Shown here piece by piece: positions 1-5,511 of a stretch of 14,753 nucleotides of DNA. Positions within the stretch are counted from its first letter, which is position 1. The number at the start of each line of letters is the position of its first letter. The notes under the pieces are model-generated. The model was not told the origin of the DNA. It saw only the letters and a list, made by a program, of their open reading frames with translations, and made no database searches. This DNA is from DATBGO01 sp050011895 (lineage in GTDB: Bacteria; Actinomycetota; Actinomycetes; Streptosporangiales; Streptosporangiaceae): positions 1 through 14,753 of the forward strand of contig JBEKIF010000087.1 of the NCBI GenBank assembly GCA_050011895.1, read 5' to 3'. Both the position numbers and the translations under genes were made by a program.

Positions 1-2
1 TG

Positions 3-468
3 CTCGGCTCGCGCGTTAGGCCGCCCGTCGCCCTTCTACGCCGATACCGCATACGCATCGACGACACCCCGCAGGATTACCTCGCCGAAGCTCGGCGCCA
101 CCCGCTGTTCGAACTCCGACCCTCCATTGCAGGACCGGACCGTCAACATCAAGTGGTACCTCAAGCGCGAAGGGTTGCTGGACACGACTGAGTCCACCGC
201 ACTCGATTACTACCTGGTCCTCAGCGGACCGCCGTCAGCGGCAGTATCCTCACGAGGCACCACCCGCCCCTGGTGCATCGAAGCCGTGTTCCTGTTCGAT
301 GCGCGGCGGCTTCGATCGGAGCAGATCATGCGCGGAGTGAAGCGCGGCGTTGCCTCCAGCGTCATCAAGCGGCAGTGGGCAGCTGCCGAGATCTACCCGT
401 CGCCCACCAACGCCCAGCTGACCTTAAGCCCACAGCAAGTAGAGCAGCTCAAGCTCTTCGCTCTCTGA
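3..468 (+). pseudogene. Unrecognised protein, 3' part, probable one-base frameshift near 120
   Basis: I do not recognise this family. The gene enters from the left edge. Two frames look coding in succession: the frame starting at base 3 reads a protein-like stretch (RIDDTPQDYLAEARRHPLFEL) up to about 119. The frame starting at base 1 then takes over with LQDRTVNIKWYLKREG and runs to the TGA at 466-468. Dropping one C in the CCC near 120 joins them smoothly as ...FELRPPLQDRTV.... The downstream part could also be read as a separate 113-residue protein from a TTG at 127, but that start has no ribosome binding site and would begin inside what looks like a continuous domain. There is no signal peptide or membrane segment. 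The C-terminus has a short Pro/Gln-containing tail. The reading as a broken or mis-sequenced partial gene is inference. Confidence 0.5.
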
Positions 469-516
469 AGCAGACGGCCCGGTCGACGGCATAGCGGACG
501 TTATCTGGCTTGGTGT

Positions 517-780
517 TTAGGGGGCGGCGGAGCCGAGCAGCTGCTGGGTGAGGGTGTCCGCGAGCCAGGTCTGGTAGCGGTCTGGGCTCCATCGGCGGTC
601 GGTGGTGAGGAGCAGGTATACCTCGGGTGACATGAGGGCGTGGATGATGTCCGCGGCGTCGCGCTCGGTGACGCCCGCGCGCAGGGCGCCTGCTTTGGCG
701 AGGGCGCGGGCAACGCGGGCTTGTCCTACTTGGCGTTGCCGGGTGTGGCCGGCGAGCAGCGCCGCGCAGGCCGAATCGGA
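517..780 (-). pseudogene. TetR-family regulator, C-terminal remnant
   Basis: About 87 codons on the minus strand run from just after an in-frame TGA (781-783) to a TAA at 517-519. The translation has the typical TetR ligand-domain ending: ACAALLAGHTRQRQ, a helix with VARALAKAGALRAGV, then DAADIIHALMSPEVYLLLTT and a WSPDRYQTWLADTL helix. No start codon precedes it in frame and the N-terminal DNA-binding helix-turn-helix is absent. This is therefore a 5'-truncated remnant that could not bind DNA. No partner gene is evident upstream: the bases to its right (784-1055) hold nothing recognisable. Assignment to TetR rests on pattern recognition of the C-terminal domain and is fairly secure. Confidence 0.6.
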
Positions 781-783
781 TCA

Positions 784-1055
784 TGAGAAGCGCCACCCGC
801 GGCATACGCCTGTTGGCTACATCGGCCTATCGCGAACCTGGCGCGTGACGGCCGAAGGTCACGAGAAACGCGGGCCAACTGGCCTGAAACACGTGGATGG
901 CGACTCGTCGGGGACGAGGCCGGAATCGGCCGGACGCTGCTGAGCTTTGACACAGAGCGGCAGCGCAGCCACGTGCAACGCCGACGCAGCCGCGCCGGTC
1001 TTTACGGTGGCGACGTTGTACTGGCGTAACGTGCGGGCAATAGGTGTCTAATGCC
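784..1055. other. Gene-free stretch between tetR remnant and hicA
   Basis: I see no supported gene here. A plus-strand open frame from 787 to 1029 contains a P-loop-like GDEAGIGRT but has no start codon or family resemblance elsewhere. The stretch probably represents deletion junction DNA left when the tetR gene lost its 5' end. Confidence 0.4.
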
Positions 1056-1093
1056 TTGACAGTTGTAGTGTCTAGCCGCTAGATATATTGTGG
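1056..1093 (+). promoter_or_regulatory. Promoter of the first hicAB operon, apparently leaderless
   Basis: TTGACA at 1056-1061 matches the -35 consensus exactly. An 18-base spacer leads to TAGATA at 1080-1085. A start about 7 bases downstream falls on the GTG at 1093, the best hicA start, so the mRNA would have essentially no 5' leader. There is no Shine-Dalgarno sequence, in agreement. Leaderless translation is common in actinobacteria; its use here is inferred. Confidence 0.65.
1071..1083. promoter_or_regulatory. Perfect 6-1-6 palindrome, candidate HicB operator
   Basis: TCTAGC, one central C, then GCTAGA form a perfect inverted repeat filling the end of the spacer and overlapping the -10 hexamer of the hicAB promoter. 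HicB proteins with a C-terminal DNA-binding domain usually repress their own operon from such a site. The assignment is inference from position and symmetry. Confidence 0.5.
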
Positions 1094-1317
1094 TGAGAGC
1101 GCGTGAGGTGAACCGGCGGATCGAGCGGCTGGGCGGAGTGATGGCCCGCCAGGCCGGATCGCACCGGCGCTACGTGATCACCTACACAGATGCAGCCGGG
1201 GCGGCGGCGAAGGTGGCCACGACGGTGCCGCAGCATGCCGGAGACATGCCGGCGGGGACGCTGCGCGCGATCGAGCGTGACCTAGAGCCGGCGCTCGGGA
1301 AGGGATGGCTGCGATGA
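1093..1317 (+). CDS. hicA: HicA family toxin (putative mRNA interferase)
   Basis: This 74-residue protein has the compact HicA dsRBD-like fold pattern. It starts with an EVNRRIERLG helix, then has the GSH motif with the catalytic histidine at residue 24 (GSHRRYVI), a beta strand ending in TTVPQHAGDMP, and a final GTLRAIERDL helix. HicA toxins cleave mRNA and tmRNA independently of the ribosome and are held inactive by HicB. I chose the GTG at 1093 over the GTG at 1090 because HicA proteins usually begin three or four residues before the E-V pair and because the promoter places the transcript start there. The stop overlaps the hicB start by four bases (ATGA), giving translational coupling. Length is normal and the gene looks intact. 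Confidence 0.85.
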   Translation: MRAREVNRRIERLGGVMARQAGSHRRYVITYTDAAGAAAKVATTVPQHAGDMPAGTLRAIERDLEPALGKGWLR

Positions 1318-1715
1318 GCGAGGGTGCCTACCGGGTGGTCGTCACCCGCGAGGACGGTCACTGGCTGGCGGACCTGCCCGGGCTGCAGGGCGCGCACACC
1401 TACGCCCGGAGCCTGCCGGCGCTGGACCAGGCGGTGCGCGAGGTCGTGGTGCTGGCCGCTGACCTGCCGGATGAGGCCATGCCCGGCCTGACCCTGGACT
1501 ACGACTATCACACCGGGGACGCGGACCTCGACGCCACCGCCCTGGAGGTGCGGCAGTTGCGCCGGCAGGCCGACGAGCTCGCCGCGGCCGCGGCTGCGCG
1601 CACCGGCCAGGCCGCCGCGGAGCTTGTGGCCCGCGGCCTGTCCGTCCGCGATGCTGCCGCCTTGCTAGGCATCAGCCCCCAGCGTGTCTCCCAGCTCACC
1701 GCTCGGGCAAGCTGA
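1314..1715 (+). CDS. hicB: HicB family antitoxin with C-terminal helix-turn-helix
   Basis: This 133-residue protein neutralises HicA and probably represses the operon. Residues about 1-75 show the HicB partial RNase H fold: YRVVVTREDGHWLADLPGLQ, then a helix (LPALDQAVREVVVLAA) and the strand-forming LTLDYDY. Residues about 80-105 form an Ala-rich helix. The end (LVARGLSVRDAAALLGISPQ followed by RVSQL) is a helix-turn-helix. The ATG at 1314 overlaps the hicA stop; an ATG at 1305 is in frame but would add only MAA inside hicA. The toxin-first order is the common hicAB arrangement. A 13-bp palindrome in the promoter is the likely binding site. The gene is intact and codon use matches its neighbours. 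Confidence 0.85.
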   Translation: MSEGAYRVVVTREDGHWLADLPGLQGAHTYARSLPALDQAVREVVVLAADLPDEAMPGLTLDYDYHTGDADLDATALEVRQLRRQADELAAAAAARTGQAAAELVARGLSVRDAAALLGISPQRVSQLTARAS

Positions 1716-2130
1716 CCAGCCCTCGGCGGCCGGCGAACGCTGCGGCGGGCCGGCGGGGTGCGGCTGTCAGCTGACGCGGCCGCGGCTGCGCGGCCGTGGG
1801 CGGCCGTGGGCAGGCCAGCGGCATCGCCTGGCGGCACGCCGGGATGAGGTGATCTTCCGCAGGTTTCACAGCTAGCACCAGGAGCGGCGACTCCGGCGGG
1901 ATATGGACGTTTCCGCCCGGCGTGCCAGCCGGTCTGCGGCGAGACCTCTTTCCTTATCGGCAAGACCCCTATCCTTATAGAGCATCGCCCGGCCGGAGTA
2001 TCCGCTGCTCACGCCGCGTCGAGGGCGGCTTCATTCACGCCCGGATCTGGCGCACATGCTGAAGGTTCTGGGGCGGAACCTGGACGGACCACCGTCACGG
2101 TACGGGCACATCGTTGGCTGTAAAGTCGCA
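1716..2130. other. Gene-free stretch between hicB and tRNA remnant
   Basis: I see no supported gene. It contains a 10-bp perfect palindrome GTCAGCTGAC (1766-1775), a GC stem-loop (1777-1796), a tandem pair of CGGCCGTGGG (1791-1810), and two CCTTAT boxes near 1950-1980, the second inside the small inverted repeat CTATCCTTATAG (1969-1980). The function of these is unknown. Confidence 0.5.
1777..1796. terminator. Stem-loop downstream of hicB, possible terminator
   Basis: CGGCCGCG and CGCGGCCG form a perfect 8-bp stem with the loop GCTG, about 60 bases after the hicB stop. There is no T-run, as is common in high-GC actinobacteria, so termination is only a suggestion. Confidence 0.35.
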
Positions 2131-2218
2131 GGCCAGCGGCTCGCAGGGCCGCAAAGGAGATCCGTCTGTAAAACCGTCGGCTAAGCCTACGTTGGTTCGA
2201 ACCCAACACCTGCCACCA
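2131..2218 (+). tRNA. tRNA-Tyr(GTA)-like sequence with degenerate 5' half; candidate attachment site
   Basis: The 3' half is an excellent tRNA-Tyr. The anticodon loop CTGTAAA (GTA anticodon) is at 2166-2172 and a long variable arm GGC-TAA-GCC at 2179-2187. The T arm GTTGG-TTCGAAC-CCAAC (2191-2207) is perfectly paired. Acceptor strand ACCTGCC is at 2208-2214, followed by A and an encoded CCA (2216-2218). The 88-base length fits a class II tRNA. The 5' half does not fit: the acceptor strand GGCCAGC mispairs at three of seven positions, and the anticodon stem TCCGT mispairs with ACCGT at two of five. A good 3' end on a bad 5' half is what an integrative element leaves at the end of its insertion in a tRNA gene. 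It may therefore be a pseudo-tRNA/att site and not a working tRNA. Confidence 0.65.
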
Positions 2219-2353
2219 GCAAAACCCCAGTTCAGGCCGAGTACATGAGACCATCCGTGACGCTGAAAGTGCACGGTCCGGGCCACCGCGGTCCGCCCGG
2301 GTCCTCCCTGGTCATCACCGGCCAGCATGGCTCTGAACTGCAGTGATACGGGC

Positions 2354-2480
2354 CGGACCGGCCGCGCCGGATCCGCCGCCCTGGGCCGTTGCCGTGCCGA
2401 GCGCCCATTTGACGGAACAGGCACGGAACACAATCAGCCGTGATCATCACAGTGCGACGAGGCGCCTGCCGCTTCGTCGC
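2354..2480 (+). repeat. 127-bp direct repeat, copy 1
   Basis: This copy is near-identical to 5232-5359 in the same orientation: the first ~80 bases differ at one position, with more divergence towards the right end and one single-base indel. It contains an imperfect palindrome at its left end and inverted arms CCGTGCC (2392-2398) and GGCACGG (2420-2426) around a 21-base loop, both conserved in copy 2. No frame looks like a known transposase. It may be a MITE-like unit or an insertion-sequence end. Confidence 0.75.
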
Positions 2481-2703
2481 CTGGGTGCAGTCGTCGCGCC
2501 AGTTGCAGGATGGCCCTGCACTTATCGCAGAAAGCAGCGCAGCGCACATTACCCCGATCCCGGTCCGCTCACGGTCACCGTCGGCGACACGGGATGGCTG
2601 ACAAATAGGCGCATAACGCCGATTCGCGCGTCCGTGCGGGTAGTGAGATAGTCGTCCTTCGGTGCGCTCGCGAACCGGCGACCGGCGTAGCTAGCCTGTC
2701 GCC
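2481..2703. other. Gene-free stretch upstream of the TIGR03086-like gene
   Basis: I see no supported gene. The leader of the next gene lies at its right end, with a TAGCCT (2693-2698) that could be a -10 element; no convincing -35 is visible. The 220-234 bases between copy 1 of the repeat and the gene have no recognisable family. Confidence 0.35.
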
Positions 2704-2716
2704 GAGGAGGAACCGC

Positions 2717-3226
2717 ATGGCCGATTCTGACCGCCGAAGCGCGTTGCTGGATTCTTACGAGAACGCTGCGGTGATCGTGTCAGGAATAGTTGCTGACGAG
2801 CTCGGCCACCCGACACCGTGTCCCAGGTACGACGTGGCCAGACTGATCGACCACCTCGTCGAAGCGGGCCACCGGGCGGCCGCTCTCGGCCGCGGGCAGG
2901 CACCCCCGCCCGGAGACGAGTCCCCTCACGTGGAGCTCTCCGAGGCGCCCGGTCAGCTACGTAGCGCTGCGGAACAGGCGGCACAAGCATGGGGCGACAA
3001 TTCCAGCTTGTCCTTGAGGTACACAATGCCGTGGGGCGAGGAGTACACGGGGGCCAGCCTGGTGGACATGTACCTGGCAGAGCTGGCCGCACACGCCTGG
3101 GACTTGGCCAGGGCCACCGGACAGACCGGCAAGTTGGATCCTTCCCTCGCCTTGCCGGCACTCGAGGGGGCACGGGCCATGATCAAACCTCAGTACCGCA
3201 ACATGGTCACCGCGCCGGTCACCTGA
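2717..3226 (+). CDS. TIGR03086-like DinB-fold protein, C-terminally cut
   Basis: This 169-residue protein belongs to the DinB/mycothiol-dependent maleylpyruvate isomerase-like group (TIGR03086 type). These are four-helix proteins that bind a metal through histidines and are linked to mycothiol chemistry in actinobacteria. Visible marks are PTPCPRYDVARLIDHLVEAG with the first metal-binding histidine, MPWGEEYTGASLVDMYLAEL, then AHAWDLARATGQ with the second histidine. A GAGGAGG ribosome site (2704-2710) stands six bases before the ATG. Relatives continue for roughly 20-30 residues after the KPQYRNMV motif; here the protein ends five residues later (TAPVT). At that point the opposite strand carries the equally cut 3' end of an ASCH gene, so a deletion junction probably lies at about 3216-3236. 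The catalytic histidines are kept, so a partly functional product is possible. Confidence 0.7.
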   Translation: MADSDRRSALLDSYENAAVIVSGIVADELGHPTPCPRYDVARLIDHLVEAGHRAAALGRGQAPPPGDESPHVELSEAPGQLRSAAEQAAQAWGDNSSLSLRYTMPWGEEYTGASLVDMYLAELAAHAWDLARATGQTGKLDPSLALPALEGARAMIKPQYRNMVTAPVT

Positions 3227-3503
3227 GGAGGTGGAACTCCACCCGGTAGAGCAGCGTGTCGTCGGCGATCGGGCCGGCGTGGCCGCGCGCTTGCGCAGGG
3301 ACTCGCGGTCGCGTTCCCCGGACCGGCGGACGTCGGGCGGCGTGATCGCGGCAAAGGGCATCAGCTCCACGGCGTCGACCTCGATCTGCGCCGGCCGACG
3401 GAATACCGCCCGCCCGGTCGCACCCGGGGGCGCGCCACAGCCGGAAGGACACGGTAATGTCATCGGCCATCACCGCCCAGCGACATGAGAGTGCGAGTTC
3501 CTG
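3219..3503 (-). pseudogene. ASCH-domain protein, decayed and 3'-truncated
   Basis: On the minus strand the segments DDITVSFRLWRAP, VRPGGRYSVG, AQIEVDAVELMPFAAITP followed by DVRRSGE and RESLRKR, and GPIADDTLLYRVEFHLLR appear in correct order but in three different frames. ASCH domains are PUA-like folds thought to bind RNA or nucleotides. One missing base near each of the G5 run at 3426-3430, the CGCCGG at about 3388-3392 and the GTGGCC at about 3280-3284 would restore one frame. The three losses together return to the original frame. The start is unclear: ATG at 3468-3470 is available, but conserved-looking residues (ELALSCRWAV) extend upstream to about 3500 with no start codon. The gene ends at TGA 3219-3221, soon after YRVEFH where relatives continue, overlapping the convergent gene's stop. 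It is very probably non-functional. Confidence 0.6.
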
Positions 3504-3523
3504 ATGCTGCTGTACGCTGGAAT

Positions 3524-3569
3524 AAGATCTTAGCGTGGGACGGTAATACCCAGTTATACTTGTGCTATG
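3524..3569 (+). promoter_or_regulatory. mazEF promoter, apparently leaderless, with palindrome
   Basis: TATACT at 3555-3560 lies six bases before the mazE ATG (3567), so transcription would start at the start codon, and no Shine-Dalgarno is present. The -35 region is weak (TTAGCG at 3530-3535). An 8-bp perfect palindrome AAGATCTT (3524-3531) overlaps it and could be the MazE operator. These are inferences from position. Confidence 0.5.
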
Positions 3570-3809
3570 AAAACAGCGATCTCCCTGCCAGAAGACACGT
3601 TCGAGCAGGCCACGAAGCAAGCCGCAGAGCTGGGCATCAGCCGGTCCGAGTTCTTCGCCCGCGCCGCTCGCAGGTACCTCGATGATCTTGCCGCGCGGTC
3701 GCTCATCCAGCAAATCGACGAAGCGCTCCAGGCAGCAGGACCCGACGACTCAGCAACAGCTGCCGCTGCAGCCGGGCGCAGCCGCTTGGCCCGCCAGGAC
3801 GACTGGTGA
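3567..3809 (+). CDS. mazE: MazE-like ribbon-helix-helix antitoxin
   Basis: This 80-residue protein has an N-terminal ribbon-helix-helix: the strand MKTAISLP, helix DTFEQATKQAAELG, then ISRSEFFARAARRYLDDL (residues about 1-42). The remainder is an acidic and Ala-rich tail (residues 45-80) of the type that threads across the MazF dimer and blocks its RNA site. The antitoxin would bind MazF and repress the operon. The ATG at 3567 is supported by the RHH start and by the leaderless promoter. Its stop overlaps the mazF GTG by four bases (GTGA), giving coupled translation. The gene is intact and has no frameshifts, unlike the genes on both sides. Confidence 0.8.
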   Translation: MKTAISLPEDTFEQATKQAAELGISRSEFFARAARRYLDDLAARSLIQQIDEALQAAGPDDSATAAAAAGRSRLARQDDW

Positions 3810-4147
3810 TCCAGCGTGGCAGCATCTGGTGGGCTGATCTAGGCGAGACGCGGGGCAGCAGGCCCGCCAAGCGCCGCCCGGTCCTGGTCATCCAGTCCGC
3901 TCCATTCAACGCTAGCCGCCTGAATACCACCATCGCCGCCGTCATCACGTCTAACACCGGCCTGGCCGCCATGCCGGGAAACGTCTTCCTGCCGGCGGCG
4001 TCCTCGGGCCTGCCCAAAGACTCCGTCGTCAACGTCACCGCCCTGGTTACCCTCGACAAGAGCGACCTTGACACCGAGGCCGGCCAGCTTCCGACTGCCC
4101 TCATGAACGATGTCGACCGAGGCCTGCGCCGCGTACTTGGATTCTGA
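3806..4147 (+). CDS. mazF: MazF/PemK-family mRNA interferase toxin
   Basis: This 113-residue toxin starts with QRGSIWWADLGETRGSRP, the canonical MazF opening with R-G and WW before the loop. KRRPVLVIQ (residues about 23-31) provides the conserved RP pair, and TTIAAVITSN, PGNVFLPA, GLPKDSVVNVTALVTLDKSD and a C-terminal helix (DVDRGLRRVLGF) follow. It is a full-length sequence-specific single-strand RNA endoribonuclease by family knowledge; the cut sequence cannot be predicted. The GTG start at 3806 overlaps the mazE stop, and there is no independent ribosome site. The stop at 4145-4147 is followed by about 180 bases without a gene. The module is the only complete one between the two 127-bp repeats. 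Confidence 0.88.
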   Translation: MIQRGSIWWADLGETRGSRPAKRRPVLVIQSAPFNASRLNTTIAAVITSNTGLAAMPGNVFLPAASSGLPKDSVVNVTALVTLDKSDLDTEAGQLPTALMNDVDRGLRRVLGF

Positions 4148-4326
4148 CCGAAACGCGCCCGCAGCGGCATAGTAAGTGGATGTTGCGACGACGTTGCGGG
4201 TGCTCGATGTGCAGTTGGCCGTCGGCCTGCCTGGGTGTCCGCTCTAGGGGCTCATGGAGTCGGTCGCGGGCATCTGTTGAAGCCGACAGCATTTGATGGT
4301 CGACCTAAGGGAACCGGCCAGTGCGT

Positions 4327-4680
4327 TCATGGCTGATTAGGCCAGGATCGGATCAGATGGCGGGATAGCTCGGCGATCAGGGCCGGGGTTCTGCCCGTTC
4401 GCTGAGCGAGCAGAATTTGCCGCGCCAGGATGCCGCCACCCTGGACGCGCAGGGAGAGTTGCGCGACGCCGTTGGTGTCTGCCGGCCAGGCCAGTCGCGG
4501 CACCACGGCGATGGCGAAGCCGTGCCTGACCAGGCTCGCGGTGGCCGCGTAGTCGATCGTCTCGAAGGCCACGTGGGGCGCGAATCCGGCGCCTGCGCAC
4601 GCAGTGGCCAAGGCCATGGCGTTGGCGTGCCGGGCGTTGGTCAGCCAGAGATCATTGGCGAGCAGGGCGTCGAACTGCGC
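4327..4680 (-). pseudogene. LysR-type regulator, C-terminal half of substrate-binding domain
   Basis: The minus strand encodes about 115 residues of a LysR substrate-binding domain: FDALLANDLWLT, ATACAGAGFAPHVAFETIDY, then ATASLVRHGFAIAVVPRLAW, and a C-terminal helix PALIAELSRHLIRSW before the TGA at 4327-4329. The N-terminal winged helix and first lobe are missing. Upstream (right) the sequence switches at about 4685-4700 to the 3' end of an unrelated plus-strand gene. A start at ATG 4615-4617 is possible in frame but would give half a domain. This is a 5'-truncated remnant. No regulated partner remains. Confidence 0.65.
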
Positions 4681-4691
4681 CGCGATGAACC

Positions 4692-4976
4692 GCGGTCGGC
4701 GACGTGCCGGCCGTCGAAGTGGTACGTGCGCCGCAGGCCAACAGCATTCTCGCGCGCGTCCCGTCCCGAGTCATCGTCCCGCTGCAGAACTGGTCGTTCT
4801 TCTGGACCTGGGACTCTCGCGTTGGCACTGTCCGGTGGATGACCAGCTTCGCGACGACGGACGACGACGTGTCCCGTCTCGCCGCCGGGGTGCGCCACGT
4901 CATCGGTTCACCGGCCCTTGGCCGTGCGGAAGCTGGTGCTGAGCAGGTCGTCAGTGCGCAGACGGCGCGCTGCTAA
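4692..4976 (+). pseudogene. Threonine aldolase / beta-eliminating lyase, C-terminal remnant
   Basis: After an in-frame TGA at 4686-4688 the plus strand reads VEVVRAPQANSILARVP, then NWSFFWTWD, VGTVRWMTSFATTDDDVSRL and AAGVRHVI. This resembles the small C-terminal domain of PLP-dependent threonine aldolases, with the typical F-x-x-W-D, RWM-x-S and TT-x-x-D-V motifs. The large PLP domain with the lysine is absent, so no catalysis is possible. A GTG at 4704 could serve as a start but has no ribosome site. About 24 residues past the family's usual end precede the TAA at 4974-4976. It ends 14 bases before the hydrolase ATG, so the two may once have been co-transcribed. Confidence 0.6.
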
Positions 4977-4990
4977 TAAAGGAGGTCACC

Positions 4991-5290
4991 ATGAGCAGTC
5001 CAACAGTCGTGCTCGTCCACGGCGGATTCGTCGACGGATCAGGGTGGCGGGGGGTGTACGACGCGCTGTCCGCTGAGGGTTACCGGACGATCGTGGTCCA
5101 GAATCCCACCCTGTCTCTTACAGGCGATGTCGACGCCACTCGCTGGGTGCTCGACAGCGTCGAGCCTCCCGTCGTCCTCGTCGGCCACTCCTACGGCGGG
5201 GCCGTCATCAGCGAAGCCGGAACGCACCCGGCGGACCGGCCGCGCCGGATCCGCCGCCCTGGGCCGTTGCCGTGCCGGGCGCCCATTTGA
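4991..5290 (+). pseudogene. Alpha/beta hydrolase, truncated by the 127-bp repeat
   Basis: A strong ribosome site (AAAGGAGGT, 4978-4986) precedes ATG 4991. The protein starts as a textbook small alpha/beta hydrolase: TVVLVHGGFVDGSGW with the oxyanion-hole HGG at residues about 10-12, DALSAEGYRTIVVQNPTLSL, and the nucleophile elbow GHSYGG near residues 66-71. About ten residues later, at GTHP, the family pattern stops and the frame reads Arg/Pro-rich sequence encoded by the repeat beginning at 5232, ending at TGA 5288-5290. Family members are about 230 residues long and need a later Asp and His; these are lost. The gene is therefore inactive. The remaining 3' part of the gene is not present in this window. 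Confidence 0.75.
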
Positions 5291-5359
5291 CGGAACAGGC
5301 ACGGAACACAATCGGCCATGATCATTACGGTACGACTTGGCGCTTTGCCGCTTCGTCGC
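5232..5359 (+). repeat. 127-bp direct repeat, copy 2
   Basis: This is the same unit as 2354-2480, same orientation, 2.88 kb downstream. Similarity begins at CGGACCGG and ends at CGCTTCGTCGC. The CCGTGCC and GGCACGG arms are conserved. The left boundary coincides with the break in the alpha/beta hydrolase gene, which shows that this unit, or a rearrangement ending in it, entered the gene. Confidence 0.75.
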
Positions 5360-5373
5360 AGTCAGCTCTGGAC

Positions 5374-5391
5374 GCCGGCTGGCCGGCCGGC
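5374..5391. terminator. GC hairpin downstream of the ABC operon
   Basis: GCCGGC arms flank the loop TGGCCG, about 120 bases beyond the permease stop on the minus strand. There is no T-run. It could end the operon transcript; weak evidence. Confidence 0.25.
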
Positions 5392-5511
5392 TGCAGGGCT
5401 TTTGTGCTCATCTTGCCCGGAGGCTATGCGCATGGCCTCGTTGGATGTGGTTCTAGTGTCGTCAGGGAGCAGCGGGCCTCCCGGTTGCTGGCATCCGGAG
5501 TGGTTGGGGGG

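Noticed and set aside
787..1029. Plus-strand open frame with a P-loop-like GDEAGIGRT
   Set aside because: It has no start codon, no ribosome site and no second motif of a nucleotide-binding domain; probably chance.
2009..2254. Minus-strand frame with a WQVLGSNQRRLSRRFY segment
   Set aside because: This is the well-known false protein produced by reading a tRNA's T arm and variable arm antisense; the sequence is the tRNA-Tyr remnant.
4101..4292. Short minus-strand frame after mazF
   Set aside because: No family resemblance or ribosome site, and it overlaps the end of mazF.
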